Shown: positions 52,086 to 62,707 of the stretch, piece after piece
How the letters are laid out: every line of letters begins with the position of its first letter
Position numbering within the stretch: the first letter of the stretch is position 1
Assembly: GCA_032622095.1 (NCBI GenBank)
Contig: CP136064.1
Location: 129,257,605-129,321,604 of the forward strand
Direction: 5' to 3'
Length of the DNA stretch: 64,000 bases
Origin: Siphonodentalium dalli
Taxonomy: Eukaryota > Mollusca > Scaphopoda > Gadilida > Siphonodentaliidae
The notes under the pieces: model-generated
The model's input: the letters and a program-made list of their open reading frames with translations, nothing else
Database searches by the model: none
What the model was told of the DNA's origin: nothing
Position numbers and translations under genes: made by a program

Positions 52086-52440
52086 ATTGTTGTCTGGGTG
52101 ATAACTTGAATATTTTACAAGCTTTTTTAAATTTCATAAATGGTTTACATACGATAAAGTCCTGGTCAAGTTCGAATTTGGGTCTGGCCAGACAATTTTG
52201 ACAGAGTTATTTCCCTTTTTGTATTTGCAGATTATTATTATTATTATTATTATTATTATAATGTCCTATGATAACTTACATTTAACCTATTGCTTTCAAA
52301 GTTGGTATCTGGATTACTCACATGGAAAAGCAGGTCAATTTCGAATATGGGTCCGGTCCAATCTTTTTGACATAATTATGCCCCATTTTGACTTAGAATT
52401 GCTGTTTATTTTGACGTCCGAGTGATAACTTTATAGTTTT
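52086..52440 (+). repeat. Two diverged units of an intronic dispersed repeat
   Basis: Two related stretches, about 52086-52220 and 52262-52435, share GTGATAACTT or ATGATAACTT, TTCGAATTTGGGTCTGG or TTCGAATATGGGTCCGG, and a TTTTGACAGAGTTATTTCCC or TTTTGACATAATTATGCCCC end. They lie just inside the putative intron after the stress-protein exon. Confidence 0.55.
52231..52259 (+). repeat. ATT microsatellite
   Basis: About ten uninterrupted ATT units follow a TTTGCAG that resembles a splice acceptor only by chance. Confidence 0.95.
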
Positions 52441-53910
52441 ATTGTTGTCTGCATGGGTGACGTCAAATTTAGAAACTGGATTATTGACATGAAAATACAG
52501 GTTAAAAATAACAGATATGAATCGTGGACATTTGGCCGAAAAAGCTTCTATTAAATAATATAGATTGTATTTAGAATTGTTCTCATATAATCCTGGTACA
52601 GTAAAAAGAGGGCAATTTGTAGCAGAACAGAAATTTTGCGGAAAAGTTCGGAGCCTACAAAGAGGACGAAATTTTATCGTGTTAAGTATAGCACCCTCAA
52701 TCAACGGTAAGTAACGGTAAGAGGAATATTATATGGTCAGAAATGATTATTTTTCAAACTAATATGGCCTATAAATCGGTGTCTTCGCATATAGACGAAC
52801 GCGAACCTAAAATAAATACGTTATAAACGGGATAAACAAAACCATGATGCTGAAATGAGTTTGGTATGTTTGTAAGACAATGAAGTTAACATCATATATA
52901 CATTTCTTCAAATTGAGTCTGAATCTGGGCTAGCAAACTCTCCACCCAAGCGCTTTTGCTCACTGCTTCATTCTTTTTAGGTTCATAACAATTGGTGTTC
53001 GCGAATCTTGATGCCATGTGGTTCCCCAATGTTCTATATGGCTGCCAATTCAAACGCGAACAACTTATCGTCCGCTAATTCAGTACTGTTAGAATTCCAA
53101 CAAATGATGAAAGTTAGATGTAATATTGAATTAGAAGTATAAAAAAAATGGTATCTTTTGGATTTCCATGTGGAAATTCCTCAGACAATATTATAGGAAT
53201 TTGCATCCTTCTTTTCAAAAGTTATATATACTCATGTAAACTGAGATCTAATAGACCCAAATATAGCTGGCTTCTTAGTACGGCTAAAATGTTATAAAAC
53301 AATGTAGAAGTTAGGTACTTTGCATTAAAACAAATTAGACTGAACTTTCAAAATAGATGGAAAACAATTCAAGAACTATTCCATAATTGAGTGGTCACGG
53401 TGCTGCAGATAGAAATCCTAAATATAGTATATCTATTACTCACCCATTTTCAGCTTATGACTCATATATAATAGAGAACATTGAACCAGTATGCTGAGCG
53501 TTGTAGTTTACACCATAATTATTGTAAACAAATTACAGTATAATGGAGAGAAATCTTCTTCACCTCATTCAATATATGCATATATTATTATAAATTATGA
53601 AATATACAAAGAATTGAAAACTTAACTATTCTACTAATCAGTTAACCAATTGTACAACTATAAACTCTTCCTAGTGTTAAGAACAACTGGTAACAGGACA
53701 TTAATGATATCTACTGTACCGTGCTTTCCATTTGAGCTTTTAGAAATTATATGAATTTTCCTTCTTTATATATATAAACACATGTATATTATAGTATGAT
53801 TTGTTAAAAACGCGACATATAATATATGCAAGAATGATTTTCATTCAAAAACTTATTATGATTATTGCTCAATGATTTAGTATGTTTCCAATTTAGAATT
53901 TGGAACTTAG
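52440..53910. other. AT-rich sequence with no recognised feature
   Basis: Only short open frames. I searched by eye for later UspA exon motifs (a glycine-rich segment followed by GS) and found none. Confidence 0.4.

Positions 53911-53913
<3 letters not shown>

Positions 53914-53983
<70 letters not shown>
53914..53983. repeat. AT dinucleotide microsatellite
   Basis: About 35 uninterrupted AT units. Fully self-complementary, so able to extrude as a cruciform and prone to length error in assembly. Confidence 0.97.
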
Positions 53984-53989
<6 letters not shown>

Positions 53990-54310
53990 GTCTGTCTGAT
54001 GCAGGCGCGAGCCCCCTTTGAGTGATTCGTATTTTTTCCTGGTATTCCGGTCACATTATGAATACACTATAGTAATGACCCCATCTAGTTGGTGAACATG
54101 CAGTGAATCGTGGATGTCGGAATAATCCTGAGTCACTCATGGGTCTGTTCGCGCTGGTACACGAGCAACTGTTACGCCGTCAATCCGCTAGGGACCTTAA
54201 CTCAATTGAATTGTTTTTTGAAACTTTAAAAATATTTGTATACGCAATAAATGTATTGACTCCATTTATATGCAATAAAACTATTTGACTTTATTTGACT
54301 TTGACTTGAA
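53990..54310 (+). repeat. Possible retroelement 3' end with TTTGAC tail
   Basis: A GC-richer stretch ends in TATGCAATAAAACTATTTGA followed by TTTGAC-type repeats to about 54308. A polyadenylation-like AATAAA close to a short simple repeat is the usual ending of some LINEs. The 61-codon frame at 54103-54288 is not recognised. Confidence 0.3.
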
Positions 54311-54590
54311 TGATATGTAAATATATGACCATGTATTTAGACCCAAATAAAAACATTAAAAAAAAAATTATCGTCCGTAGAGCTTCTTCAGGTGTTGAAA
54401 CAATCATACTGTCACAGGTCGAAATAATTCTTTCATCAGACATTTTAAATTGTTGGTTTACACACATAGCACTCACACATGCATGCTCGTGATTTGTCAT
54501 AAAACATCGGACCGGGAAGTCTCTATACCACCGACTGATGTCAATGATTTTCCTCCCACTCAAAACGTTTTTTTTTAGTTTGGCCATATA

Positions 54591-55444
54591 TATATAACTA
54601 GAAGGTGACCCGACTTCGTCCGGGCTTTGACCTTGAATTGTCCATTTTGAAGGTCAAGTGGGGTCCAAAACACTGCCCGGACAAAAGTACCCGACAAATA
54701 TGCCCGTCGAAATCCATCCGGTTTTATCCGATTTGACCTTGAATTGATCATTTTGAAGGTCAAGGTCAGGTCGGGGTCACGACTCGACCCGTCCAAAACA
54801 CTCAGTGGACAAAAGTAACCCCACGTATCAAATTTCGTCGAAATCCCATCAAAATTGGCGATATGACCTTGAATTGACCCGATTTCTAGGTCAAGGTCAC
54901 GTCGCACGGGCAAATGAATATGCTTGAATTGATCATTTTGAAGGGCAGGGTCAGGTCGGGGTCACGATTTGATCCGTCCAAAACACTCAGAGGACAAATG
55001 TAACCCTATGTATAACATTTCGTCGAAATCCCATCAAAATTGGCGATTTGACCTTGAATTGACCCGATTTCAAGGTCAATGTCACGTCGCACGGGCAAAT
55101 GAATATGCTTATGAGACTCCCCATACGAAAGTACCCCCACATACCAAGTTTAATCGAAATCCCGTGATATTCGGGCGTTTGACCTTGAAATTACCCGATT
55201 TCAAGGTCAAGGTCACGTCGCACGGGCAAATTAATAGGTTTATACCACTCCCCGGCCGAAGGTACCTCCACATACCAAGTTTAATCGAAATCCCGTGATA
55301 TTCGGGCGTTTGACCTTGAAATTACCCGATTTCAAGGTCACGTCGCACGGACAAATTAATAGGCCCATGCCACCCCCCGGCCGAAAATACCCCCACATAC
55401 CAAGTTTCATCAAAATCGGCTCGGCCGTTTTCGAGTTCATCGCG

Positions 55445-55488
<44 letters not shown>

Positions 55489-55511
55489 TCTTCCAAAATA
55501 TATAATAGAAG
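54591..55511 (+). mobile_element. CA-tailed retroposon-like element with tandem subunits
   Basis: The body (about 54605-55486) consists of roughly five diverged subunits of 90-150 bp containing TGACCTTGAATTGACCCGA, AAGGTCAAGGTCACGTCGCA and TCGAAATCCCATCAAAATT. It ends with AAGTTTCATCAAAATCGGCT, CGTTTTCGAGTTCATCG and a CA tail. Near-identical words flank it: TATATAACTAGAAG (54591-54604) and TATATAATAGAAG (55499-55511), a candidate target-site duplication differing by one base. A 3' end of this form is, to my knowledge, typical of RTE-like LINEs or their SINEs. No reverse transcriptase is present. Confidence 0.6.
55446..55486 (+). repeat. CA microsatellite tail
   Basis: About 20 CA units at the 3' end of the element above, beginning right after CATCGCGA. 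Confidence 0.95.
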
Positions 55512-55519
55512 TGGCATAT

Positions 55520-57070
55520 CGATCACAAATAATCTTAAAGTTAAGACCTATACGTTGTGATCCGCAGTTGGTCCGAAATGTGGATGGGATCTAGTTCATG
55601 TATATATTATTATAAACACATTTAACTGAATAACACCTTGCTAGCACGGAGGGGTGTTTCAGAAATGGTAGTAATTAATAACCAACTGGTAAGCTATAGC
55701 AGTGACGTGGCCAGTGCATGGTTGCAAGATTGGCGGGGTGTCCGCTACTAACTGTAAACCGCCACGACCGGACTATATATACATTTCTAATTGCTGTAAC
55801 AAAAAATATATTTACATAGAGTTGAACATCATTTGCGATTCAAATAACCCAATCGCACTGTAGACAATAATCATGTTGAGACAATTAGTCCGAACATTTT
55901 CACATCGAGGATAATAGTAAATGATTATACTCAGTTTTTTTTATATAAATGCTTATGTCAGCTATTATTATTATTTACTTGCCTTTCTATATTATTATGT
56001 TATAATTTGATTGTAAAATGTATTGTATATGTACCCCGTATATATATCGGCAAGATAATAATACATAATATGTGTTATTTTATTATTATTATTATGTATA
56101 TTATCATAGCATGTATATAGTATACGGACCGCGCGGGCACACCGGGATCCGCGAAATAACATATCATATCACTGTGAACCGGCCCACAGACCCCTGGGGG
56201 AATTACTAAAATAACAATTATATATTTTAGTAATTTTCCCCAGGGGTCTGTGAACCGGCCGTCTGTTCACGTGTTGTTCATTATAGACGCTCTTTATTAG
56301 AAGTCGTTGATTTGGTTTTTATTAAAACATATAGGCAGAATGTCGTTCAACGTAACATACTTTCGAAGTGCATACGCAGTTTGTTAATTATAACAGGCGT
56401 TTAGCATATTTGTAAACAGAACCAGAGCAAATGGCATTAACATCATTTATATATGGCTTCTACAAGTATGTCTCAGATTGGAAATAAGTCTATTGGGAGC
56501 GCGATATGAAGTCCTATTCACATTTTAGCAATATAAATAAAGAGCGTTTTGTGTTAGTATTCCGTGAATGTTGGCAATTAATAAAGAGCGTTTAGCTCAG
56601 TGCTTCCATTGTGGTGTATTGTATGTGTATGTCGTCGTGGCGACATATTCGGTTTCCTGGTATTATAGATGCTTCAAAGGCGTATAATGTATTAGAACCT
56701 ATAATATCAGCATTGAAAGGTGCGAACATATGTCTCGCGTCGCCTTAGTGCCATGTTATATGGACGACGGTTCACATTCCGAGTTACGATGTATAAGTCC
56801 CTTTAATAACTTAAATAAAATATTTGAGCTCGTTACGTTTGTATAAAATAGGCATTGGAAGCATGCAGCTATGTGTGGATGGGGTCTGACGCGAAAACAC
56901 AGTTAAAAAGCGCGCTCGTGCAGTTAAGAATATATGCACCATTCATTATACTGATTATCGCCCTTGCATTAAAATATCATAATTATCTTAGACACGCCCT
57001 AGTATCTGTCACCAGACACTGTACCTAGGCATATAACATACACAGAACCAACATTTTATGTGCATAGCTG
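55520..57070. other. AT-rich intergenic sequence
   Basis: No gene recognised. It contains the strong hairpin at 56185-56252 and short TTATTA-rich tracts near 55965-56100. Confidence 0.4.
56172..56260. repeat. Long-stem hairpin flanked by a direct repeat
   Basis: The arms at 56185-56213 and 56223-56252 (CACAGACCCCTGGGG and TTACTAAAATA, with reverse complements) pair over about 29 bp with one small bulge and a loop of about 10 bases. CTGTGAACCGGCC occurs on both sides, at 56172-56184 and about 56248-56260, in direct orientation. The arrangement resembles a tiny foldback insertion. Confidence 0.8.
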
Positions 57071-57074
57071 TAAT

Positions 57075-57248
57075 AAATTGTCGAGAGCCAGTCTAAAAGC
57101 GCGCGAACTTAAATTACTACTTAAGTAGGACTTAATCTTGTTTTGTGAAACGCGTTCTTGAAACGGAAAAGTTACATCATAAGATCCGCCTTAGATCTTA
57201 GATTAAGTCCATCTTAAGATAAACTTATGACATTGCTTCATGAAACAG
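57075..57248 (+). repeat. Dispersed repeat family, copy 2 of 4
   Basis: Matches 817-991 over its length (AAATTACTACTTAAGTAGGA, GAAACGCGTTCTTGAAACGG, CATTGCTTCATGAAACAG) with scattered substitutions. It lies outside the duplicated segment, which shows the family is dispersed and not merely co-duplicated. Confidence 0.75.
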
Positions 57249-57689
57249 ACCCCAGATCAGAGAAATATAGAAGAGATCGGTGGTTTATACTTCAAAAACG
57301 TTTCTTTGTCAAACTTAGAATCCTAACTGTTTCAGTCTAAAAAGACGATCTTTAAAATCAGTAATTTGGAAACACCGCTCTTAAAAAAAACGTTCTTTAC
57401 AATAACAGGTTTACGCTGATAGAGCGTATAACAGTGTGAGTATCGGGTGCACTGGTCCGATCCCCGACCCGTTTTTACATTTTGTGAAAATGGCTTCATA
57501 TGGATATAAATTATGCCTCCGTCTGAAGGTTTTGTTTGTCCAATTAAAACAAAAATTATGCAGACGAGTCCTCTCGAGCAGGGAACAATCAACTGAATAT
57601 AGTACACAGTAGATAGCATACCTGGTCAGCTGGAGATTTGGCTTTGGACCTGTGACCGAAAACTCATCTTAGCCCAAAGTGTTATTGAT

Positions 57690-57869
57690 CAGGGCCCTGT
57701 TTCATGAAAGCAACTTATGACATAGTTGGGACTTAATATGGTCATAAGTTCAAACTTCAGTCATAAGTGCGTTTCACGAACAAGGTCTTAACTTAAGATG
57801 GTCTTAACTTTGGTCTTAACTTTAAGACTGGTGTGATGTGTCTTAAGATAATCTTAAAGTTAAGACCCA
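57690..57869 (-). repeat. Dispersed repeat family, copy 3 of 4 (inverted, diverged)
   Basis: Starts CAGGGCCCTGTTTCATGAA, the reverse complement of the end of the other copies, then shows diverged TCATAAG, ACTTAA and GTTTCACGAACAAGGTCTTA words. It ends near TTAAAGTTAAGACCCACG. The following GTGGCATATCGATCACAAAT also occurs at 55511-55530. Confidence 0.55.
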
Positions 57870-57949
57870 CGTGATAAGTGGCATATCGATCACAAATATG
57901 GCGGCCTATGTTATTTTGCAATTACGGAGATATCTGTACATTGTCTGTG

Positions 57950-58290
57950 GTGGGCAACTCGTCGTCTGGTATACAGGGTCGTGGCTACAGAGTGAGAGGG
58001 GGTGTTTGCCTCGAAATGTCCAACTACACCCCCTTAAACAATACCAAATTCTCTTTGGGTTTAAACATTCCATCTGGTACCTCAAACTTTCGAAAACCAA
58101 AGTTTGGAGAGAGCACCCCACCCCCACCCCCCCCCCCCCCCCCCCCACCGTATAACCATAGGGTTAGTTTGGTAAAAACAATTCAGAGCACAGGCTTATC
58201 ATCAGGGACGTGGCGAATGGGGTTTGTGTGTTGTCTACCCACCCCCCCCCCCCCCCCCGCCCACACACACACACACTTTGGTCAAAATGT
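57950..58290 (+). repeat. Repeat with C-homopolymer tracts
   Basis: Contains uninterrupted C runs of about 20 bases (58127-58146) and 17 bases (58242-58258), the second followed by a short CA repeat. Words upstream (TCCAACTACACCCCCTTAA, CCATCTGGTACCTCAAA) resemble the reverse complement of 59640-59790, so this is one copy of a dispersed family. Overlapping open frames rich in proline come from the C runs. Confidence 0.55.
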
Positions 58291-58439
58291 TTAGCAATTG
58301 GAAATTTCATGCCTGACAAAACAACATTAATCGTACACTATATATAGGTTTCAATTGTTTGAATTTCTAACTAGTACAGGAATGTGTTGTTAAACTTGTT
58401 TTAGACAAACAGCAGCAACCGAAATGGGAATCAGTTGGA

Positions 58440-58580
58440 AAATCACCAACTTTAGGGGCGTCAGGTCAGGGGGGGGTCAGAAAAAATTTCCAGGCACGTA
58501 TGATGGGGTGGGTGGGTGTCTCTCGTGTCCGAAAAGCAGTTTTTTCCATGTGCCAAATTTTTCTCCATTTCGGAAGTTGG
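58440..58580 (+). repeat. Inverted partner of the repeat at 59420-59615
   Basis: AAAAAATTTCCAGGCACGTA followed by TGAT (58481-58504) is the exact reverse complement of 59566-59589, and neighbouring GGTCAG and G-rich words also match. The pair forms an inverted repeat about 1.1 kb apart. Confidence 0.65.
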
Positions 58581-59410
58581 ATCAGTTGCACAATGGCCAA
58601 CAATAAACCAAATTCAACTTGATAGAACAAGAAACTGCGCTATTGGAAAAAATAAAATTTAATCAGGATTCCATCTACTGATACAACAAAATAAAAATAA
58701 CTATGCAGAACTCAGCTGAAAATAAGCAATAAAATGAAAGCACACTTGACCATATGTGACATGGAAATAAAGATATAATAAATAATGGAATAAAATAGAC
58801 TTTTGACAACGTAAAACATAAAATCTTAACATATAAATTGAAGGCCAGTTGGGTCAGCTTGAACAATTTCAAATTGTTTTCCAAGTTAATGTGGATCAGC
58901 TTGTAATGTTAATCACAGTAACAAAGTTTTATCGTCACTGATATCGTGAGCAAAAAAAAGAAGTGAGATTGGGCTATCCATCCATATGTTATTCCCAATT
59001 GTTACGAAGCCTATTAAGTCAGGCAGTGGCTACCAGCCTGCCATTACACGCTATAACATGTTTCCTCAGTTCTGGTTTCTGAGATGCCCCAAGAAGAGTC
59101 ATGCGGGTATATCATGGTTATGTTTGGTATTAGCATTATTCTTCAAACTGGGATGAACTGGGATGAACAGTTGTATTTCCACATGTTTTGATAAAAAAAA
59201 TTGGTTCAAGCAATATATCACATAGGAAATATCAAAATATCAAATAATCACTATATATTATGAAAATGAATGTTAATAAAAACTTTGGCACTCTGCCTAT
59301 CCCTAGAAATATGATTATGTTGACACATATCTTGATTAATGACACTTATATGATAATTTCAAATAGTATCGTTATCTTCATTATGCACTGTTCTATTAAA
59401 ATCTCGCGCA
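58580..59410. other. AT-rich spacer between inverted repeats
   Basis: No gene recognised. Short hydrophobic open frames are explained by base composition. Confidence 0.4.
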
Positions 59411-59419
59411 ATAAACTAT

Positions 59420-59830
59420 TTAGGGGGTGGGTGTCCAAAACTGACCGGAAAAAAATTCCTGAAACGGAAAAAAAAGGGTGGGTGTCCAAAATTGCCTGGA
59501 AAAAAAGGCCGAAAACGGAAGAAATTGGGTGGGTGGGTGGTCCGAGGCCGGAAAAAATTAAAATGATCATACGTGCCTGGAAATTTTTTTCGACCCCCCC
59601 CCCCCCCCCCCTCCCCCCTCTGGTCAGGTTAGAAATTTCGAACTGTTGGAATATTTGAGATACCAATTGGAAAGTTTATATCCAACGGGTGGGGTGGACA
59701 TGGCATTTCGCGAACATGGAAGTTTTCCCGGTTCAATTAAGGGGCGGGTGCAGTTGGAAATTGCACGATGTACCCCCCCCCCCCCCCCCCACAGAGACCA
59801 ACTAGCCACCCTGAGCCACATCGAATGTAT
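59420..59830 (-). repeat. GGGTGGGTGTCC subrepeats and C-homopolymer tracts
   Basis: Three imperfect units of about 50 bp start GGGTGGGTG near 59425, 59478 and 59527, followed by CCGGAAAAAA or CTGGAAAAAA words. C runs of 18 bases lie at 59594-59611 and 59773-59790. It is related in inverted orientation to 57950-58580. Confidence 0.6.
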
Positions 59831-59839
59831 GATATAGTC

Positions 59840-60406
59840 AATTATCAGCTGTGTGTGTGACCTATAGATAATATATATTATAAAATTGTATTACCCACGA
59901 ATTAAACTTTTGATAAGAATTGTGGCCTTGCTCAAAGCTCACAATCTCCTCTATGTTATTCCATGTGTGTGTGGGGAGATGGGGTAAAATGAGATCAATT
60001 AATGTATTGATTCTTTCGTCTTTCCAAATTTCCGTCGGCTGTTTTGCAGGGGTGGGATGACCATTGTACAGCATACTGTATATATGATATACATACCCGT
60101 AACGATGACACCCCTTAATGCGAGTGTGCTAATGAAAACGTAGTTATATATATATATCCATGTTATGACAGCCGCATAAAACATCTGCATAAAAATAATG
60201 AAAAAAGTAACTCTAACAAATATTTTTCATTTCCCTTTGAATCGAAAACTGACCTATGTGTGTCCTGATGACATCGCCGATTTATTTTGATTATTGCTAC
60301 ACGTAGAGAGCGGTGGTCGATAATACACGTGTTATGTCGGCTCACATAAAAAAAATCGCCGCCTGATCATTGCTCTCAGTGGATTAACTCGGCGTAAATG
60401 CATGGT
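59840..60406. other. Right flank before the second duplicated segment
   Basis: AT-rich sequence with no gene recognised. It meets the second segment copy at 60406/60407 with no extra bases, as expected for a simple tandem junction. Confidence 0.5.
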
Positions 60407-60748
60407 CGCAGTCATGCATCGATGATCGATCCATATAATTATATTGTCTTATTTCTGACACCGCCACTCACCAGTAAACGCAAGGCTCGTCATTTTAAGA
60501 GCCTGTGATGTACTCATGTTCGAATTTACATCGTGGAACCCATGCAAGTCTAAGATCCATATGCGAATATAAGGCCACTGACTATAGACAGTAAGATACA
60601 TGCGCTGATTCGCCCACCCCCACCCAGCCGCTATCCAGCATCCATGTCACACAATAATGTCAACTCGGACTCGGCTATTTCTCGATAACCTCTTTATGCC
60701 GTACATACAGATTGTACAAGCCCACATTGTTTTGTTCCGGACTGTAGA

Positions 60749-60929
60749 AAATTGTCGATAACCAGTCTAAATGAGCGGGAACTTAACTTACTACTTAAGT
60801 AGGACTTAATCTTGTTTTGTGAAACGCGTTCTTGAAACGGAAAAGTTACATCATAAGATCCACCTTAGATATTAGATTAAGTCCATCTTAAGATAATCTT
60901 ATGACATTGCTTCATGAAACAGGGCCCTG
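60749..60929 (+). repeat. Dispersed repeat family, copy 4 of 4 (within duplication copy B)
   Basis: Same as 817-991 but with a complete terminus, CAGGGCCCTGCAGGCTTG, where copy A reads CAGGGCTTG. The 9-bp difference falls exactly at the end of the repeat. Confidence 0.7.
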
Positions 60930-62392
60930 CAGGCTTGATATGCAAATTTTCAAATATATAACATTATTTATGGATGGCTGTCTTTCTAAATGAAAATAAA
61001 TATGATATGTATTGAATCAAGAAAAATTAAGTCTCCTATCATGATCATCAGATATGCTACCATGTATATATGAACTGCACTTTAGTGTGCTATCTTACAG
61101 AAGTTCTTGGTCCCAGAAAATAGAAATATTTTACATATTCTGCATGCAATAAAAGTAAAGTAAATGGGGTTATTATTTCCAACGAGATTATGCCTATTAA
61201 GGGTATCCTAAACGTGACAGAGTTGAAATTTATTCCAATATGGCCGAAAATTAATTTTTTTTTAAATGAGCTCTAATTCACTATAAGGTTTGCAAAATCA
61301 TCAAAATGAACCAATACAGTATAATTATCATGAAACATAGATCATTTTGAAATGTAAAATGTTGTCCCATCTTACAGGAATCTATATAAAATAATTATGA
61401 AACAATTGTTTTCAATTTTACACTTTGTTACAGTACTCATATCTGTAAAATTACTGCATGTTTTTAGTATAATAGTTTACCGATAGGTTCTATGATATTC
61501 CAATATATTTAGAGGGACCTTGCTTTTTCGTTATGTTTCTTGTGTCATAAATTCACCATGTAAAATGTGGTCGTATCCGCTCGATATACGAAATTAACAA
61601 CAACGCTCGAAAAATAGGGAACTTAATTTTTTAGTAAACAGTTACTAAAATCTGAGAATATATAATCACCACCCATTGGCACATTTAAGTACTTTATGGC
61701 CAAAACTATCGTGGATTTAAATGACAATTTCTTAGAAAAGAGATATTTGAAGGTAAACTTTGACAAAATGGATTGTAAACATCACGTGAATAAAAACACG
61801 GAATACCCTCCAAACGAAGTTAATCACAAGTATGAAATAATTCACTCTTTAAATAATTTTTGTATTTACACATGGCAAAACACCTGAATATGCATTCGAT
61901 TGACAACCTAGTACACGGTATACATATATAAACAGAATTTATTAAATAATGTGTATATCTTTGAAGTATTATTTTGTTAGAGGGTATGGTTTCCCGGTCT
62001 TTCCCAAATCTATTTTTAGAGTCGTATGCGTTTTCCTCTTTGCCGAGCTTTGCAGATGCGAACTATTCTTATTAAAAGCAATCAAAACAAGGTTACACGT
62101 ATAATACACAGTGGAAATAATCTACAACAACTGTAATTCATGCAGGTATAATAGATAACTGCGCAATCGGTCATCCAAATTCATTTTTAGGGCTGTTGTA
62201 TAGTTTGATCAACTTTCTCAGAAAAATAAAAACAGGCCGAAATCTCGTTTTGGTTTCGGTTTGATGGATGACTAAGTGAGTTCAAAATATCAACAAAAAA
62301 AGATATTAGGGGTAATTATGCTATAATTATGTCAAATTATAATATATGCTAGCTTCTTAGTGTTGTTTTTCAACTGTCTGGGGTAATTTCTG

Positions 62393-62707
62393 TCAGAAAA
62401 TCTCTGAAGTATGAATGTATGCCAGGCCAATTGTGTCAAAATGCACCAGTATCACAAAATATGATGCATCTGATATCTTAGGGAATGTTGGAAATAATAC
62501 ATACAGTGTAATTATTTGCTTCAATGTGTTATAAAGTTTCAGTTTTGAATGAGGTATTGATGAAATAGGGGCAAAATAGACAGCCTCATACATCCATATC
62601 ATCAAGCTCACTTCATTGCCAACTTGGCTTCCCATACCAAAAAATAGTCCCATAAAGCAAATGGCCACATATTTGTGTTCAACTGATGGAGGGTGCCTTG
62701 AACTCAA
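62393..62707 (-). CDS. Unrecognised 104-codon open frame, second copy
   Basis: Encodes the same peptide as 2452-2766. Its intactness follows from the recent duplication. No family recognised; low confidence that it is a gene. Confidence 0.12.
   Translation of the reverse strand: MSSRHPPSVEHKYVAICFMGLFFGMGSQVGNEVSLMIWMYEAVYFAPISSIPHSKLKLYNTLKQIITLYVLFPTFPKISDASYFVILVHFDTIGLAYIHTSEIF

Noticed and set aside
57405-57475. tRNA-like sequence (GCTGATAGAGCG and GGTCCGATCCCC)
   Set aside because: It vaguely resembles A and B boxes, but I could not pair an acceptor stem or a T arm; at most a remnant of a tRNA-derived SINE.
57871-58294. Proline-rich overlapping frames
   Set aside because: Produced by the C homopolymers in a dispersed repeat.
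60260-60300. Hammerhead ribozyme core (CCTGATGAC)
   Set aside because: The GAAA element and the flanking stems are missing.
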